From Magnetospirillum sp. (lineage in GTDB: Bacteria; Pseudomonadota; Alphaproteobacteria; Rhodospirillales; Magnetospirillaceae): a stretch of DNA of 10,000 nucleotides. A program made the position numbers and the translations under genes. Location of the stretch: contig JAIWOG010000017.1 of the NCBI GenBank assembly GCA_020217035.1, positions 1 through 10,000 on the forward strand, in the 5' to 3' direction. Positions 1-7,615 of this stretch are shown in pieces. Within the stretch, counting starts at the first letter, position 1. Every line of letters starts with the position of its first letter. The notes beneath the pieces were generated by a model. That model was given only the letters and a program-made list of their open reading frames with translations, ran no database searches and was not told the DNA's origin.

Positions 1-1
1 T

Positions 2-742
2 CCGGTGACCTCGTTCTTCGCCGTCGCCCCCAAGATCGCCGCCATGGCTTTGCTGGTGCGGGTCATGACCGGCCCGTTCGGCGACATGACCGAGCAATGG
101 CGCCAGATCATCGTCTTGATCGCCATTGGTTCCATGTTCGTCGGCGCCTTCGCCGCCATCGCGCAGTCCAACATCAAGCGTCTGATGGCCTATTCGTCCA
201 TCGGCCATGTGGGCTTCATGCTGGCCGGTGTCGCCGCCGGCACCGCCGCCGGCGTGCAGGCGGTGCTGGTTTACCTGGGCATCTACCTGACCATGAATGT
301 CGGCGTCTTCGCCGTCATCTTGTCCATGCGTCAGAAAGGCCGTCTGGTGGAAGGCATCGACGACCTGGCGGGCTTAGGCAAGACCAACCCGGCCATGGCC
401 GCCGCCATGGCGGTGCTGATGTTCTCCATGGCCGGCATTCCGCCCATGGCCGGTTTCATCGGCAAGTTCTACGTGTTCAAGGCGGCGGTCGACGCGGGTC
501 TTTACACCCTGGCCATCATCGGCGTGCTGACCAGCGTGGTGTCGGCCTATTACTACCTGCGCATCATCAAGGTGATGTATTTCGACGAGGCCGTGGAAAG
601 CTTCGACCGTTCGTCCAGCAAGGCCCTGGGCCTGGTGATGGCGGCGGCGACCCTGCTCAACATCGTCTTCGTCGCCGTGCCCGGTCCGCTGTTGACCAGC
701 GCCAAGGCTGCCGCCCTGGTGTTGTTCCCGGTCGCGGGGTGA
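2..742 (+). CDS. nuoN: NADH-quinone oxidoreductase subunit N, 3' part
   Basis: C-terminal about 246 residues of NuoN, an antiporter-like membrane subunit of respiratory complex I that contributes to proton pumping in the inner membrane. The 5' end lies outside the window; the frame is open at the left edge, so the GTG at 5 is internal, not a start. The visible part is a run of hydrophobic helices. It contains the family motif NIKRLMAYSSIGHVGFML (DNA about 170-223), with the Lys typical of the proton-channel subunits, and a second conserved stretch GIPPMAGFIGKFYVF (about 436-480). The end ...LVLFPVAG followed by TGA fits a natural NuoN C-terminus. The TGA overlaps the ATG of the biotin ligase gene by one base (TGATG), suggesting translational coupling. 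NuoM and NuoL are related, but the motif order and the following birA-coaX-rnj genes favour NuoN. Confidence 0.95.
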   Translation, partial: PVTSFFAVAPKIAAMALLVRVMTGPFGDMTEQWRQIIVLIAIGSMFVGAFAAIAQSNIKRLMAYSSIGHVGFMLAGVAAGTAAGVQAVLVYLGIYLTMNVGVFAVILSMRQKGRLVEGIDDLAGLGKTNPAMAAAMAVLMFSMAGIPPMAGFIGKFYVFKAAVDAGLYTLAIIGVLTSVVSAYYYLRIIKVMYFDEAVESFDRSSSKALGLVMAAATLLNIVFVAVPGPLLTSAKAAALVLFPVAG

Positions 743-1488
743 TGATAACGGCAAACCTGCCGGCGCCGTTCACGCTGATCAGCCTGGACGACGCCGGCAG
801 CACCAACGATGAAGCACGGCGGCTGTCCCAATCCGAGGCGGCCGCCGATTTGCTTGTGGTCGCCGCCACCACCCAAAGCGCCGGCCGTGGCCGACGCGGC
901 CGCGCCTGGGTCAGCCCGGCGGGCAACCTGCACGCCTCGTGGCTGATCCGTGTCGAATCGCTGCACCACGCCGCCCAATTGGGCTTCGCCGCCGCCGCGG
1001 GCTTGGTGTCGGCCTTGGCCGAATTGGTTCCAGGGCCGCAATTCCAGGCCAAATGGCCCAACGACGTGCTGGCCGACGGGCGCAAATGCTGTGGCATGCT
1101 GCTGGAATCGGCTGGCCCCCGCTGGCTGGTGTTGGGGATCGGCGTCAACGTGGTGGCGGCGCCACCGCCGGAAGGGCTGAACCATCCCGCCTGTTGCCTG
1201 GCCGATCATGGCTATGACGGCGGGGCAGGGGCGGTGCTGGAGGCGTTTTGCCGCCATTTCCATCCCTTGCTGACCGGTTGGCGCCATACCGGCTTCGCCC
1301 CCATCCGCGCCGCTTGGCTGGGATGCGCTCGAGGTCTGGGGCAGCCCACGGTGGTGCGGTTGGAGCACGACACGCAAACCGGAACCTTCGCCGGGCTTGA
1401 CGACGAAGGCGCCCTGCTTTTGGATCAGGGCGCGTCGGGTATCCGCCGTATCCTTGCCGGGGACGTGTTCTTCCCCGACGCCCGCTAA
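742..1488 (+). CDS. birA: Biotin--[acetyl-CoA-carboxylase] ligase, monofunctional
   Basis: 248-residue biotin-protein ligase. It activates biotin with ATP to biotinyl-5'-AMP and transfers it to a lysine of the biotin carboxyl carrier protein (acetyl-CoA carboxylase and related carboxylases) in the cytosol. Visible motifs are the biotin/ATP loop [12 protein letters not shown] (residues 45-56), KWPND with the catalytic-site Lys (104-108) and GIGVN (132-136), followed by a short C-terminal beta domain (about 199-248). The N-terminal winged-helix DNA-binding domain of E. coli BirA is absent, so this is a group I ligase that should not act as the biotin operon repressor itself. The frame stays open upstream inside nuoN, but the ATG at 742 is the sensible start: it gives the family length and overlaps the nuoN stop. 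Function is confident from the motifs. Confidence 0.94.
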   Translation: MITANLPAPFTLISLDDAGSTNDEARRLSQSEAAADLLVVAATTQSAGRGRRGRAWVSPAGNLHASWLIRVESLHHAAQLGFAAAAGLVSALAELVPGPQFQAKWPNDVLADGRKCCGMLLESAGPRWLVLGIGVNVVAAPPPEGLNHPACCLADHGYDGGAGAVLEAFCRHFHPLLTGWRHTGFAPIRAAWLGCARGLGQPTVVRLEHDTQTGTFAGLDDEGALLLDQGASGIRRILAGDVFFPDAR

Positions 1489-1502
1489 CCTGGAGGCCCG
1501 CC

Positions 1503-2282
1503 ATGCTTCTGGCCATCGACGCCGGCAACACCAACATCGTCTTCGCCGTCTTCGACGGTGAACAAGTGCGCGGCGAGTGGCGCGCGTCCACCCACACCGA
1601 CCGCACCGCCGACGAATTGGGGGTGTGGTTGATGCAATTGCTGACCACCGAGAACCTGAAGCGCGAGGACATCTCGGCGGTGATCATCGCGTCCGTGGTA
1701 CCAGCCATCGTCTTCAACCTGAAGACCCTGTGCCGCCGTTATTTCGGCTGCGAACCCCGGGTGGTGGGCGACGAAAACGTCGAGTTGGGGATCAAGATCC
1801 TGCTGGACCGCCCCGAGGAAGTGGGCGCCGACCGCCTGGTCAACGCGGTGGCGGCGCATAAGTTCTATCAAGGGCCGCTGATCGTCATCGATTTCGGCAC
1901 TGCCACCACTTTCGACGTGGTGGATGCGGCCGGCAATTATTGCGGCGGCGCCATCGCGCCGGGCATCAACCTGTCGCTGGAAGCGCTGCACATGGCCGCC
2001 GCCAAGCTGCCGCGCGTCGCCATTGGCCGGCCCAAGCAGGTGATCGGCAAGGCGACGGTGCCGGCGATGATGTCGGGGATTTTCTGGGGCTATGTCGGCT
2101 TGATCGAAGGGTTGGTGCACCGTATGGAACAAGAATTCGGATCCAAGATGCTGGTGGTGGCCACCGGCGGCCTGGCGCCGTTGTTCGCCGAATCGACCCC
2201 GGTGATCAATGAACTGGCGTCCGATCTGACCCTACGGGGCCTGTTGGAAATTCACCGCCGCAACTCGCCGGTGCGGGCATGA
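1503..2282 (+). CDS. coaX: Type III pantothenate kinase
   Basis: 259-residue cytosolic kinase for the first step of coenzyme A synthesis (pantothenate + ATP to 4'-phosphopantothenate). Family signatures of the ASKHA-fold CoaX group are visible: the N-terminal phosphate loop DAGNTN (residues 6-11), GADRLVN (108-114), [11 protein letters not shown] (130-140) with the catalytic-region Asp130, the glycine-rich GGAIAPGI (148-155) and TGG (221-223). Length is normal for the family. The ATG at 1503 follows an upstream GGAGG (about 1492-1496) at normal spacing, 14 bases after the birA stop. The 3' end overlaps the next start in an ATGA arrangement (2279-2282), suggesting coupling to rnj. This type of kinase is not feedback-inhibited by CoA and does not resemble CoaA; that is family knowledge, not read from this sequence. 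Confidence 0.96.
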   Translation: MLLAIDAGNTNIVFAVFDGEQVRGEWRASTHTDRTADELGVWLMQLLTTENLKREDISAVIIASVVPAIVFNLKTLCRRYFGCEPRVVGDENVELGIKILLDRPEEVGADRLVNAVAAHKFYQGPLIVIDFGTATTFDVVDAAGNYCGGAIAPGINLSLEALHMAAAKLPRVAIGRPKQVIGKATVPAMMSGIFWGYVGLIEGLVHRMEQEFGSKMLVVATGGLAPLFAESTPVINELASDLTLRGLLEIHRRNSPVRA

Positions 2283-3952
2283 TCCCGGGCCAGGACGAAC
2301 TGTTTTTCCTGCCCCTGGGGGGGGCGGGCGAAATCGGCATGAACATGAATTTGTATGGCCATGCCGGCAAATGGCTGATGGTCGATTGCGGCGTGACCTT
2401 CGGCGACGACACCATGCCGATGATCGACGTGGTGATGGCCGACCCCACCTGGATCGAGGAGCAAGCCGACCGTTTGGCCGGCATCGTCATCACCCACGGC
2501 CATGAAGACCATGTGGGGGCGGTGCATTACCTGTGGCAACGCCTGCGTTGTCCGGTCTACGCCAGCCCGTTCGCCGCCGCCATCCTGGTCAACAAGCTGC
2601 ATGAAGTGGGCTTGCAGCGCACAGTCCCGGTCCATGTGGTGGTGCCGGGCAAAAAGTTCGACGTCGGCCCCTTCAGTGTGGAGATGATCGGCCTGACCCA
2701 TTCCATCCCCGAGCCCACTTCCCTGGCCATCCGCACCAAGGCGGGGACGGTGTTGCATACCGGCGACTGGAAATTCGATCCCGACCCGCTGATCAGCGGT
2801 CCCGCCGACACCGAGTCCTTGCGCCGCCTGGGTAACGAAGGCGTCCTGGCCATGGTGGGCGATTCCACCAATGTCTTTACCCGCGGCCATTCCGGGTCCG
2901 AAGCCGACGTGCGCGCCAATCTGATCGGCCTGCTGTCGCGATTTACCGGCCGTATCGCCATTTCATGCTTCGCCACCAACGTGGCACGGCTGGAAAGCGT
3001 CGCCTTGGCGGCCGAAGCCAATGGCCGTTCCGTGGCCCTGGTCGGCCGCTCGCTGTGGCGCATCGAAAAGGCGGCCCGTGATTTGGGTTATCTGAAGGAC
3101 ATAGCCCCCTTCCTGAATGACCGCGACGCCGCCCATCTGCCCGCCGACAAGGTGGTGTTCCTGTGTACCGGCAGCCAGGGCGAGGCGAGGGCGGCATTGG
3201 CCCGCATCGCCGCCGGCGACCATCCGGCGGTGAAGCTGTCCAAGGGTGACGTGGTGATCTTTTCCTCGCGCATCATCCCCGGCAATGAAAAGCCCATCTA
3301 TCGGCTGCAGAACGATCTGGTGCGCATGGGTGTCGATGTCATCACCGACCGCGACGAACACATCCACGTTTCCGGCCATCCGGCCCGCGACGAGATGGAA
3401 GCCATGTACCAATATGTCCGCCCCCGTATCGCCTTGCCGGTGCATGGCGAAGCCCGCCACGTCAAGGAACATTGCGCCCTGGCCAAGGCTTGCGGCGTGG
3501 AAGAAACCCTGGCCATCGAGAACGGCGCCATGGTGCGTCTGGCCCCCGGTCCAGCGGAAGTGGTCGACCATGTCCCCACCGGCCGCCTGGCCGTCGACGG
3601 TCAGGCTTTGGAAGGCGGTCCGCGTCTGGTGCGGCTGGATTCGGCGGTGCTGCGCGACCGCCGCCGCATGGTGTTCAACGGGTCCTGCGTGTGCACCATC
3701 GTCGCCGACCGCAAGGGCAAGCTGCTGGGCGAACCGCAGGTGACGGCGCTGGGCCTGCTGGATGCCGAGCATTTCGCCGAGGAACACGAGGCGGTGGTGG
3801 AGGCCGCCCGCGAAGCGTTCGAGGAACTGCCGTTGAAGGCCCGCCAGGACGACGAGGTGGCGGCGGAAGCGGTCCGCCGTGCCGTCCGCCGCGAGTTGAA
3901 GTCCATGCTGAACCACAAGCCGATCACCACCGTGCATCTGGTCAGGGTTTGA
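2279..3952 (+). CDS. rnj: Ribonuclease J (metallo-beta-lactamase/beta-CASP RNase)
   Basis: 557-residue RNase J, a zinc-dependent endo- and 5'-3' exoribonuclease for mRNA decay and rRNA processing. Metallo-beta-lactamase motifs are complete: [10 protein letters not shown] (residues 72-81, with His73, His75, Asp77, His78), His141 in LTHSIPE, and Asp163 in HTGDWKFD. The beta-CASP part includes [14 protein letters not shown] (about 336-349), [11 protein letters not shown] (about 362-372) and PVHGEARH (about 388-395). A charged C-terminal domain follows, ending near [16 protein letters not shown]. Length is normal for alphaproteobacterial RNase J. The start at 2279 overlaps the coaX stop by four bases. 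It is the last gene of the left block, and the next gene is convergent. Confidence is high. Confidence 0.96.
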   Translation: MIPGQDELFFLPLGGAGEIGMNMNLYGHAGKWLMVDCGVTFGDDTMPMIDVVMADPTWIEEQADRLAGIVITHGHEDHVGAVHYLWQRLRCPVYASPFAAAILVNKLHEVGLQRTVPVHVVVPGKKFDVGPFSVEMIGLTHSIPEPTSLAIRTKAGTVLHTGDWKFDPDPLISGPADTESLRRLGNEGVLAMVGDSTNVFTRGHSGSEADVRANLIGLLSRFTGRIAISCFATNVARLESVALAAEANGRSVALVGRSLWRIEKAARDLGYLKDIAPFLNDRDAAHLPADKVVFLCTGSQGEARAALARIAAGDHPAVKLSKGDVVIFSSRIIPGNEKPIYRLQNDLVRMGVDVITDRDEHIHVSGHPARDEMEAMYQYVRPRIALPVHGEARHVKEHCALAKACGVEETLAIENGAMVRLAPGPAEVVDHVPTGRLAVDGQALEGGPRLVRLDSAVLRDRRRMVFNGSCVCTIVADRKGKLLGEPQVTALGLLDAEHFAEEHEAVVEAAREAFEELPLKARQDDEVAAEAVRRAVRRELKSMLNHKPITTVHLVRV

Positions 3953-3988
3953 CCGCGCCCGGAACCCCGATGGTGATCCGCGGGTTTT
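3953..3988 (+). terminator. Possible weak terminator of the rnj operon
   Basis: The stem ccgcg/cgcgg (3953-3957 and 3979-3983) starts directly after the rnj stop codon, has a long loop (21 bases) and is followed by GTTTT at 3984-3988. The short stem makes this a weak candidate. Its main support is position, at the end of a packed four-gene unit facing a convergent gene. Confidence 0.2.
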
Positions 3989-4062
3989 CGTGGCTCCACC
4001 ATGCCCGCCTGTCCTGCGACGACGGCGACGGGGGCGGGCTGCTTGGGTTGGTGCTCGAAGAA
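3953..4062. other. Convergent intergenic junction after rnj, weak hairpins only
   Basis: 110 bases between the ends of rnj (+) and the binding-protein gene (-). Two weak inverted repeats are visible: ccgcg (3953-3957) with cgcgg (3979-3983) followed by GTTTT, and gcccgcc (4003-4009) with ggcgggc (4033-4039) across a 23-base loop. Either could help end transcription from one side, but neither is a strong intrinsic terminator. An open frame from an ATG at 3970 runs into the antisense of the next gene and shows no recognisable protein. No RNA gene was recognised here. Confidence 0.5.
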
Positions 4063-4854
4063 TTAGTCTTTAACCACAATGGCTTCCAAGCCGTTGTTAA
4101 TCGCCGCTTTTAGCAAGCGGCCGTCCTTCTTGGTGCGGAGAACGAACTCGTCCAAGGCCGCAAGCCAGGCCGGGTCCCCCTTGTTGACGGCATAGGCATA
4201 GGGGGTGGGGGCCAAGGGTTGGGGTGGCGCCAGCAACTTGGCCCAGTCGTGGCGGGCCAGCATCTTGCGGCTATAGGGATAGTCGGTGGCGAACAGGTCG
4301 GCGCGGCCGCTCATCACTTCCTGTTCGCGGGCCTCGGGGGTGGCGACCACCGACAGTGTCGCCTGTTTCAATTCCGCCTTCATCACCTCGACCATGTAGG
4401 TGCCGGCTTGCGCGGCGACCACCACCCCTGGCTTGTCGATGTCCTGCCACGTGGACACCGCCGGATTGTTCTTGCTGACGATGGCGTAGACGCCGCTTTT
4501 CAGATGCGGTTGGGTGAAGTCCAGCTTTTCCTGCCTTGCCGGTGTGACGCCGATGCCGTGCATGCTGACGTCGCATTTGTCCTCGGTCAGGTCGGCGATC
4601 AGGGTGCGGAACGACGAATCGACGAAGGTCACCTTGATCCCCAGATCCTTGCCCAGTTCGCGGGCCATGTCGATGTCGATGCCCTCCAGCACCCCGGTCC
4701 GGGTGTTGCGATAGGTGATCGAATAATAGTCGGGCCAGATGCACACCCTGACCTCGCCATTGGCCTTGACACGCTCCAGCCGCGTCTGCGCCCCGGCCGG
4801 AGCCGAGAAAACAGCGGCCAAAAGGGCGAAACCCAACACGATCCCTTTACGCAT
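4063..4854 (-). CDS. Periplasmic amino-acid-type substrate-binding protein (SBP_bac_3 family)
   Basis: 263-residue exported solute-binding protein of the type that feeds polar amino-acid ABC transporters. Residues 1-22 form a signal peptide: Met-Arg-Lys, a hydrophobic core GIVLGFALLAAVF, and an AGA|Q signal-peptidase I site. The mature domain shows the family pattern: GVLEGIDIDMARELGKDLG (about 54-72), then ITP-type GVTPARQEKLDFTQPH (102-117), where Arg107 matches the ligand carboxylate-binding Arg, and FATDYPYS (188-195) at the position of the ligand-binding Asp region. I chose the ATG at 4854 because the signal peptide begins there and GGGAG lies 6 bases upstream on the minus strand (4861-4865). 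A start 13 codons earlier (4893) would bury the signal peptide. No permease or ATPase gene is next to it. It diverges from a sensor kinase with a periplasmic Cache-like domain, so a role in ligand delivery to the sensor is possible (inference). The ligand cannot be read from sequence. Confidence 0.88.
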   Translation of the reverse strand: MRKGIVLGFALLAAVFSAPAGAQTRLERVKANGEVRVCIWPDYYSITYRNTRTGVLEGIDIDMARELGKDLGIKVTFVDSSFRTLIADLTEDKCDVSMHGIGVTPARQEKLDFTQPHLKSGVYAIVSKNNPAVSTWQDIDKPGVVVAAQAGTYMVEVMKAELKQATLSVVATPEAREQEVMSGRADLFATDYPYSRKMLARHDWAKLLAPPQPLAPTPYAYAVNKGDPAWLAALDEFVLRTKKDGRLLKAAINNGLEAIVVKD

Positions 4855-4908
4855 GGCACTCTCCCGGTGATAATCCGTTTCTTGGTATATCACCTTTGGA
4901 GGGGTTGG
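4855..4908. promoter_or_regulatory. Divergent regulatory region with 7-bp inverted repeat
   Basis: 54 bases separate the start codons of the binding protein (-) and the sensor kinase (+), so both promoters or their control elements must lie here or inside the genes. It is A/T-richer than its surroundings. An exact inverted repeat GGTGATA (4866-4872) / TATCACC (4888-4894) has arm centres 22 bp apart, two helical turns, which would suit a dimeric regulator on one DNA face. The minus-strand ribosome-binding site GGGAG (4861-4865) and the plus-strand GGAGG (4898-4902) flank it. I could not assign a convincing -35/-10 pair for either direction. Confidence 0.45.
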
Positions 4909-7023
4909 TTGAGTCCGCTATTTGGCGAGGACCCCGAACGGCTGTTGCGGCGGCCGGTCGGAGCGGCCACCCGGCCTCAAACCACGCGCCTGATCGTCAT
5001 GGTCGCGGTGGTGGTGGGCTTGGCTGTCCTGGGCTTGGCCGGCGCAATGTTCGAGATCTTGCGCAATTCGCGGGCCGAAGCCCTTCAATCCGCGGAACAA
5101 TCCACCCGCGGCATGGCCTTGGCCTTGACCGGCGGGGTTTCGCGCACGGTGCAGTCCATCGAAATCCTGCTGCAGAGCGCCGCTGGCCGGGTGGCCGAGT
5201 GGGACCTGTCGCGGCCCTTCACCGAGCGTGACCAGGAAATCCGCCGATTGCTGCGTTTCATGCCGCACATCCGGCAAATGGCGGTGCTCGCCCCCGACGG
5301 GACCGTGCTTGCCGATACCGGCGACCGCAGCATGACGGTGCGTTTGGATGTCAAGGCCATGTTCGCCGAAGCCCAGGCGGCCCCTGTTCCCCTGGTGGTG
5401 GGGCAGATCCGGTCGGGGCGGTTCCTGGGGGCCGAAACCGTCCATTCGAACCATCAGTTCCTGCCTTTCATGCACGTGTCCAACCCCGGGGGCGGCATCG
5501 GGCCGGTCTTGCTGGTGGCGGCGGTCAACCCCCTTTATTTCAAGGATGTCTTCGCCTCGGTGGAAATGCCGAGCAGCGCCCGCATCCGGCTGTGGCGCTT
5601 CGACGGGACCTTGTTGGTGGGGGCCAGCGGCGACCAGTTGTACGGTCCAGGGGACCATGCCGCTGCGCCCCTGTTCGCCCAGCATCTGAAGGCTTCCGAA
5701 TATGGCACCTTCGTCGATGATGGCGCGGGGTCGGGCGACGCCTTGATCACCTCGTACCGCACCACCCTGAACTGGCCCTTGGTGGTTTCGGTGGGGGTGT
5801 CACGCGACGCCGTGTTGGCGGAATGGAAGCACGCCGCCTTGCCTTTGTTGTGGCCGGCCGGCGCCTTGACCGTCGCCTTGCTGGCGGCGGCGACGGTGCT
5901 GACCCGGTCCTTGGTGTCGCGGGTCCGGGCCGAGGCGATGCTGGTATTGAGCGAACGGGTGCTGGAAACCATGTCCAACGGGGTGGCCATCGCCGACGCC
6001 ACCTTGGCTGACTACCCCTTGGTTTACGTCAACCCTGCCTTCCAAAGGATCACCGGATACGCGGCCGAACAGGTTCTGGGCCGCAATCCTCGCTTCCTGC
6101 ACGGGGATGACCGCGACCAGCCGGGATTGACGGAAATACGCCAAGCGCTGGCCGAGGGGCGATCGGCCCTGGTCGTCCTGCGTAACTACCGAGCCGATTC
6201 GACCCCTTACTGGAACGAGTTGACCTTGTCCGCTGTGCGTAACACGGCCGGGCGGCTGACCCATTACGTCGCCATCCAACGCGACATCACCGACCAGGAA
6301 AGCCAGCGCGTCCAACTGGCCGAAGCCTATGCCCGGATCGAACGCTATAGCGCCGAACTGGAACGGTTTTCCTTCATCCTGGCGCACCATCTGCAGGAAC
6401 CGGCCCGTCATATATCCGTTTACGCCCAATTGGTGGCCCGGGCCTTGGGCGACAATGACGACCCGGAAATCCTGTCCAACCTGGGGTTCCTGTCCAAGGC
6501 GGGGGGGCGGCTGAAGGAATTGCTGCGCGACGTGCAATTGTACCTGGCCATGGACCGCCTGGCGATGACCGGGGGCTCGTGTCAGGCCGAAGCGGTGCTG
6601 GACAAGGAATGGGAAGCCAGGACCCGCGACGTCGCCGGTTGCGACCTGGTTTCCGGGGCCTTGCCCAAGGTGCAGGTGCCGCAACGCCGCCTGGCCGATT
6701 TGTTCGGCATATTGATTGACAATTCCATCGTTTTCCGTCACCCCGAACGCCCGTTGCGGGTCAAGGTCGACGCCGAACGACAGGATGATGGTTTCTGGCG
6801 ATTCAGCTTCAGCGACAACGGCTTGGGCATTCCGCCCGAATTCCTGGAAAAAGTCTTTGGGGTGTTCGAGCGCCTGCATGGCCGGGATCACTTTCCGGGT
6901 AACGGTGTCGGCCTGGCAATCGCCCGTAAATTGGTGGAAACTTTGGGCGGACGCATTCACGCCCAGTCCGACGGGGTCACCGGAACCACCATCGTGATGA
7001 CCTTGCCGGAAGCGACGGAGTAG
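4909..7023 (+). CDS. Membrane sensor histidine kinase: Cache-like, LOV-like PAS, HisKA, HATPase
   Basis: 704-residue inner-membrane histidine kinase. The start is the TTG at 4909, chosen because GGAGGGG (4898-4904) sits at ideal spacing. The frame is open back to 4219 but there runs antisense to the binding-protein gene. Order: cytoplasmic N-terminus; TM1 about 28-48; about 260-residue extracytoplasmic region resembling a double Cache sensor; TM2 about 311-331; no HAMP; LOV-like PAS about 350-462; HisKA with AHHLQEPARH, phospho-acceptor probably His493; HATPase with N-box Asn605, G1 DNGLGI (636-641) and G2 GNGVGLAI (664-671). The kinase core (LQEP-type H-box, FERLHGRDHFPGNGVGLAI) is the subtype found in cyanobacterial phytochrome Cph1 and paired with Rcp1-type regulators, and such a regulator follows 5 bases downstream. 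The PAS keeps LOV flavin-pocket residues but has Pro394 at the photoactive Cys position. The binding-protein gene diverges upstream. The stimulus is unknown. Confidence 0.92.
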   Translation: MSPLFGEDPERLLRRPVGAATRPQTTRLIVMVAVVVGLAVLGLAGAMFEILRNSRAEALQSAEQSTRGMALALTGGVSRTVQSIEILLQSAAGRVAEWDLSRPFTERDQEIRRLLRFMPHIRQMAVLAPDGTVLADTGDRSMTVRLDVKAMFAEAQAAPVPLVVGQIRSGRFLGAETVHSNHQFLPFMHVSNPGGGIGPVLLVAAVNPLYFKDVFASVEMPSSARIRLWRFDGTLLVGASGDQLYGPGDHAAAPLFAQHLKASEYGTFVDDGAGSGDALITSYRTTLNWPLVVSVGVSRDAVLAEWKHAALPLLWPAGALTVALLAAATVLTRSLVSRVRAEAMLVLSERVLETMSNGVAIADATLADYPLVYVNPAFQRITGYAAEQVLGRNPRFLHGDDRDQPGLTEIRQALAEGRSALVVLRNYRADSTPYWNELTLSAVRNTAGRLTHYVAIQRDITDQESQRVQLAEAYARIERYSAELERFSFILAHHLQEPARHISVYAQLVARALGDNDDPEILSNLGFLSKAGGRLKELLRDVQLYLAMDRLAMTGGSCQAEAVLDKEWEARTRDVAGCDLVSGALPKVQVPQRRLADLFGILIDNSIVFRHPERPLRVKVDAERQDDGFWRFSFSDNGLGIPPEFLEKVFGVFERLHGRDHFPGNGVGLAIARKLVETLGGRIHAQSDGVTGTTIVMTLPEATE

Positions 7024-7028
7024 ACGAC

Positions 7029-7463
7029 GTGCCTTATGATCAAACCTTCGACATCCTGCTGGTCGAAGACGATCCCGGAGACGCGGGCTTGACCCGCGCC
7101 GCCCTGGCGCAAGCCAAGTTGCTGTGCAACCTGCATCATGTGTGCGACGGCGTCGAAGCGCTTGAGTTCCTGCGCAAGCAAGGAACCTATCGGGACAAGC
7201 CGACGCCGCACCTGATCTTGCTGGACCTCAACATGCCGCGCATGGGGGGGCGCGAGGTGCTGGAGGTGCTGCGCACCGATCCGCAACTGCACAAGATTCC
7301 GGTGGTGGTCTTGACCACCTCGGATGTCGAGGCGGATATCGAAGCCTCGTACCAGTTGGGGGCCAATTCCTTCATCACCAAACCGGTCGACATCGACCAG
7401 TTCATCGAATCGGTGAAGGCCATGGGCGATTACTGGTTCAGCGTCGTCCGGTTGCCCGGCTGA
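7029..7463 (+). CDS. Single-domain response regulator, Rcp1 type
   Basis: 144-residue receiver-only protein. Receiver landmarks: acidic pair Glu13/Asp14/Asp15 in LVEDDPGD, phospho-acceptor Asp66 in LILLDLNMPRMGG, Thr96/Thr97 in VVLTTS, and Lys118-Pro in ITKP. The sequence style (VEDDPGDAGLTRAAL, GTYRDKPTPHLILLDLNMP, insertion before the Asp-containing strand) is that of Rcp1, the partner of phytochrome kinases. It has no output domain, so it would act by protein interaction, as a phosphate shuttle, or as a sink. The start is GTG at 7029 with GGAG (7017-7020) upstream, 5 bases after the kinase stop, so co-expression with the kinase is very likely. The physical pairing with the kinase is inferred from adjacency and matching subfamilies. 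Confidence 0.92.
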   Translation: MPYDQTFDILLVEDDPGDAGLTRAALAQAKLLCNLHHVCDGVEALEFLRKQGTYRDKPTPHLILLDLNMPRMGGREVLEVLRTDPQLHKIPVVVLTTSDVEADIEASYQLGANSFITKPVDIDQFIESVKAMGDYWFSVVRLPG

Positions 7464-7615
7464 ATACGTGACTGACAATCACCGGCCGCGCCCAGGACTC
7501 GACCTGTTAACTGGTAATGACAGGGTGTTTTAATTTCGTTCATATTACACCCGAAGTGTGTTCAGATTCCTAATCTAAAGTATGCCGCAGTGCCATCTTG
7601 GGGGTGGTTGTTGTC
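7464..7615. other. Intergenic region before the phosphatase gene
   Basis: About 150 bases, the longest gene-free stretch on the right side and clearly A/T-richer than the coding sequence (7500-7580). It holds the promoter candidate listed separately. No strong terminator after the response regulator and no RNA gene were recognised. The gap means the phosphatase-STAS-ATPase genes may have their own transcript, while still being read through from the kinase pair. Confidence 0.5.
7517..7546 (+). promoter_or_regulatory. Candidate sigma70-type promoter for the partner-switching genes
   Basis: ATGACA (7517-7522) resembles a -35 TTGACA (5 of 6). CATATT (7541-7546) is a partial -10 match (4 of 6) with an 18-base spacer, inside the only A/T-rich stretch of this side. 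It would transcribe the phosphatase, tandem-STAS and ATPase genes separately from the kinase pair. The match is modest and other sigma factors are possible. Confidence 0.33.

Noticed and set aside
97..741. Upstream extension of the birA frame through nuoN
   Set aside because: The frame is open only by GC bias; the translation before 742 is Arg/His-rich and unlike biotin ligase, and family length and coupling support ATG 742.
2963..3937. Long antisense open frame (324 codons) across rnj
   Set aside because: It is opposite to well-conserved RNase J motifs; the composition is typical of a shadow frame.
3970..4113. Small open frame from ATG 3970
   Set aside because: It has no recognisable protein, overlaps the end of the binding-protein gene in antisense and lacks a good ribosome-binding site; it does not resemble the start of a methylmalonyl-CoA epimerase.
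4219..4908. Upstream extension of the kinase frame antisense to the binding-protein gene
   Set aside because: The minus strand here encodes a clear signal peptide and SBP_bac_3 domain; TTG 4909 has a near-perfect ribosome-binding site and places TM1 near the N-terminus.
5800..6960. Long antisense open frame (386 codons) across the kinase gene
   Set aside because: It is a GC-rich shadow: the plus strand shows clear LOV-like, HisKA and HATPase motifs, while the minus-strand translation is rich in Gln, His, Arg and Gly with no domain and no plausible ribosome-binding site.
7547..7556. Short ACAC/GTGT inverted repeat downstream of the promoter candidate
   Set aside because: The arms are only four bases; it is not distinguishable from chance.
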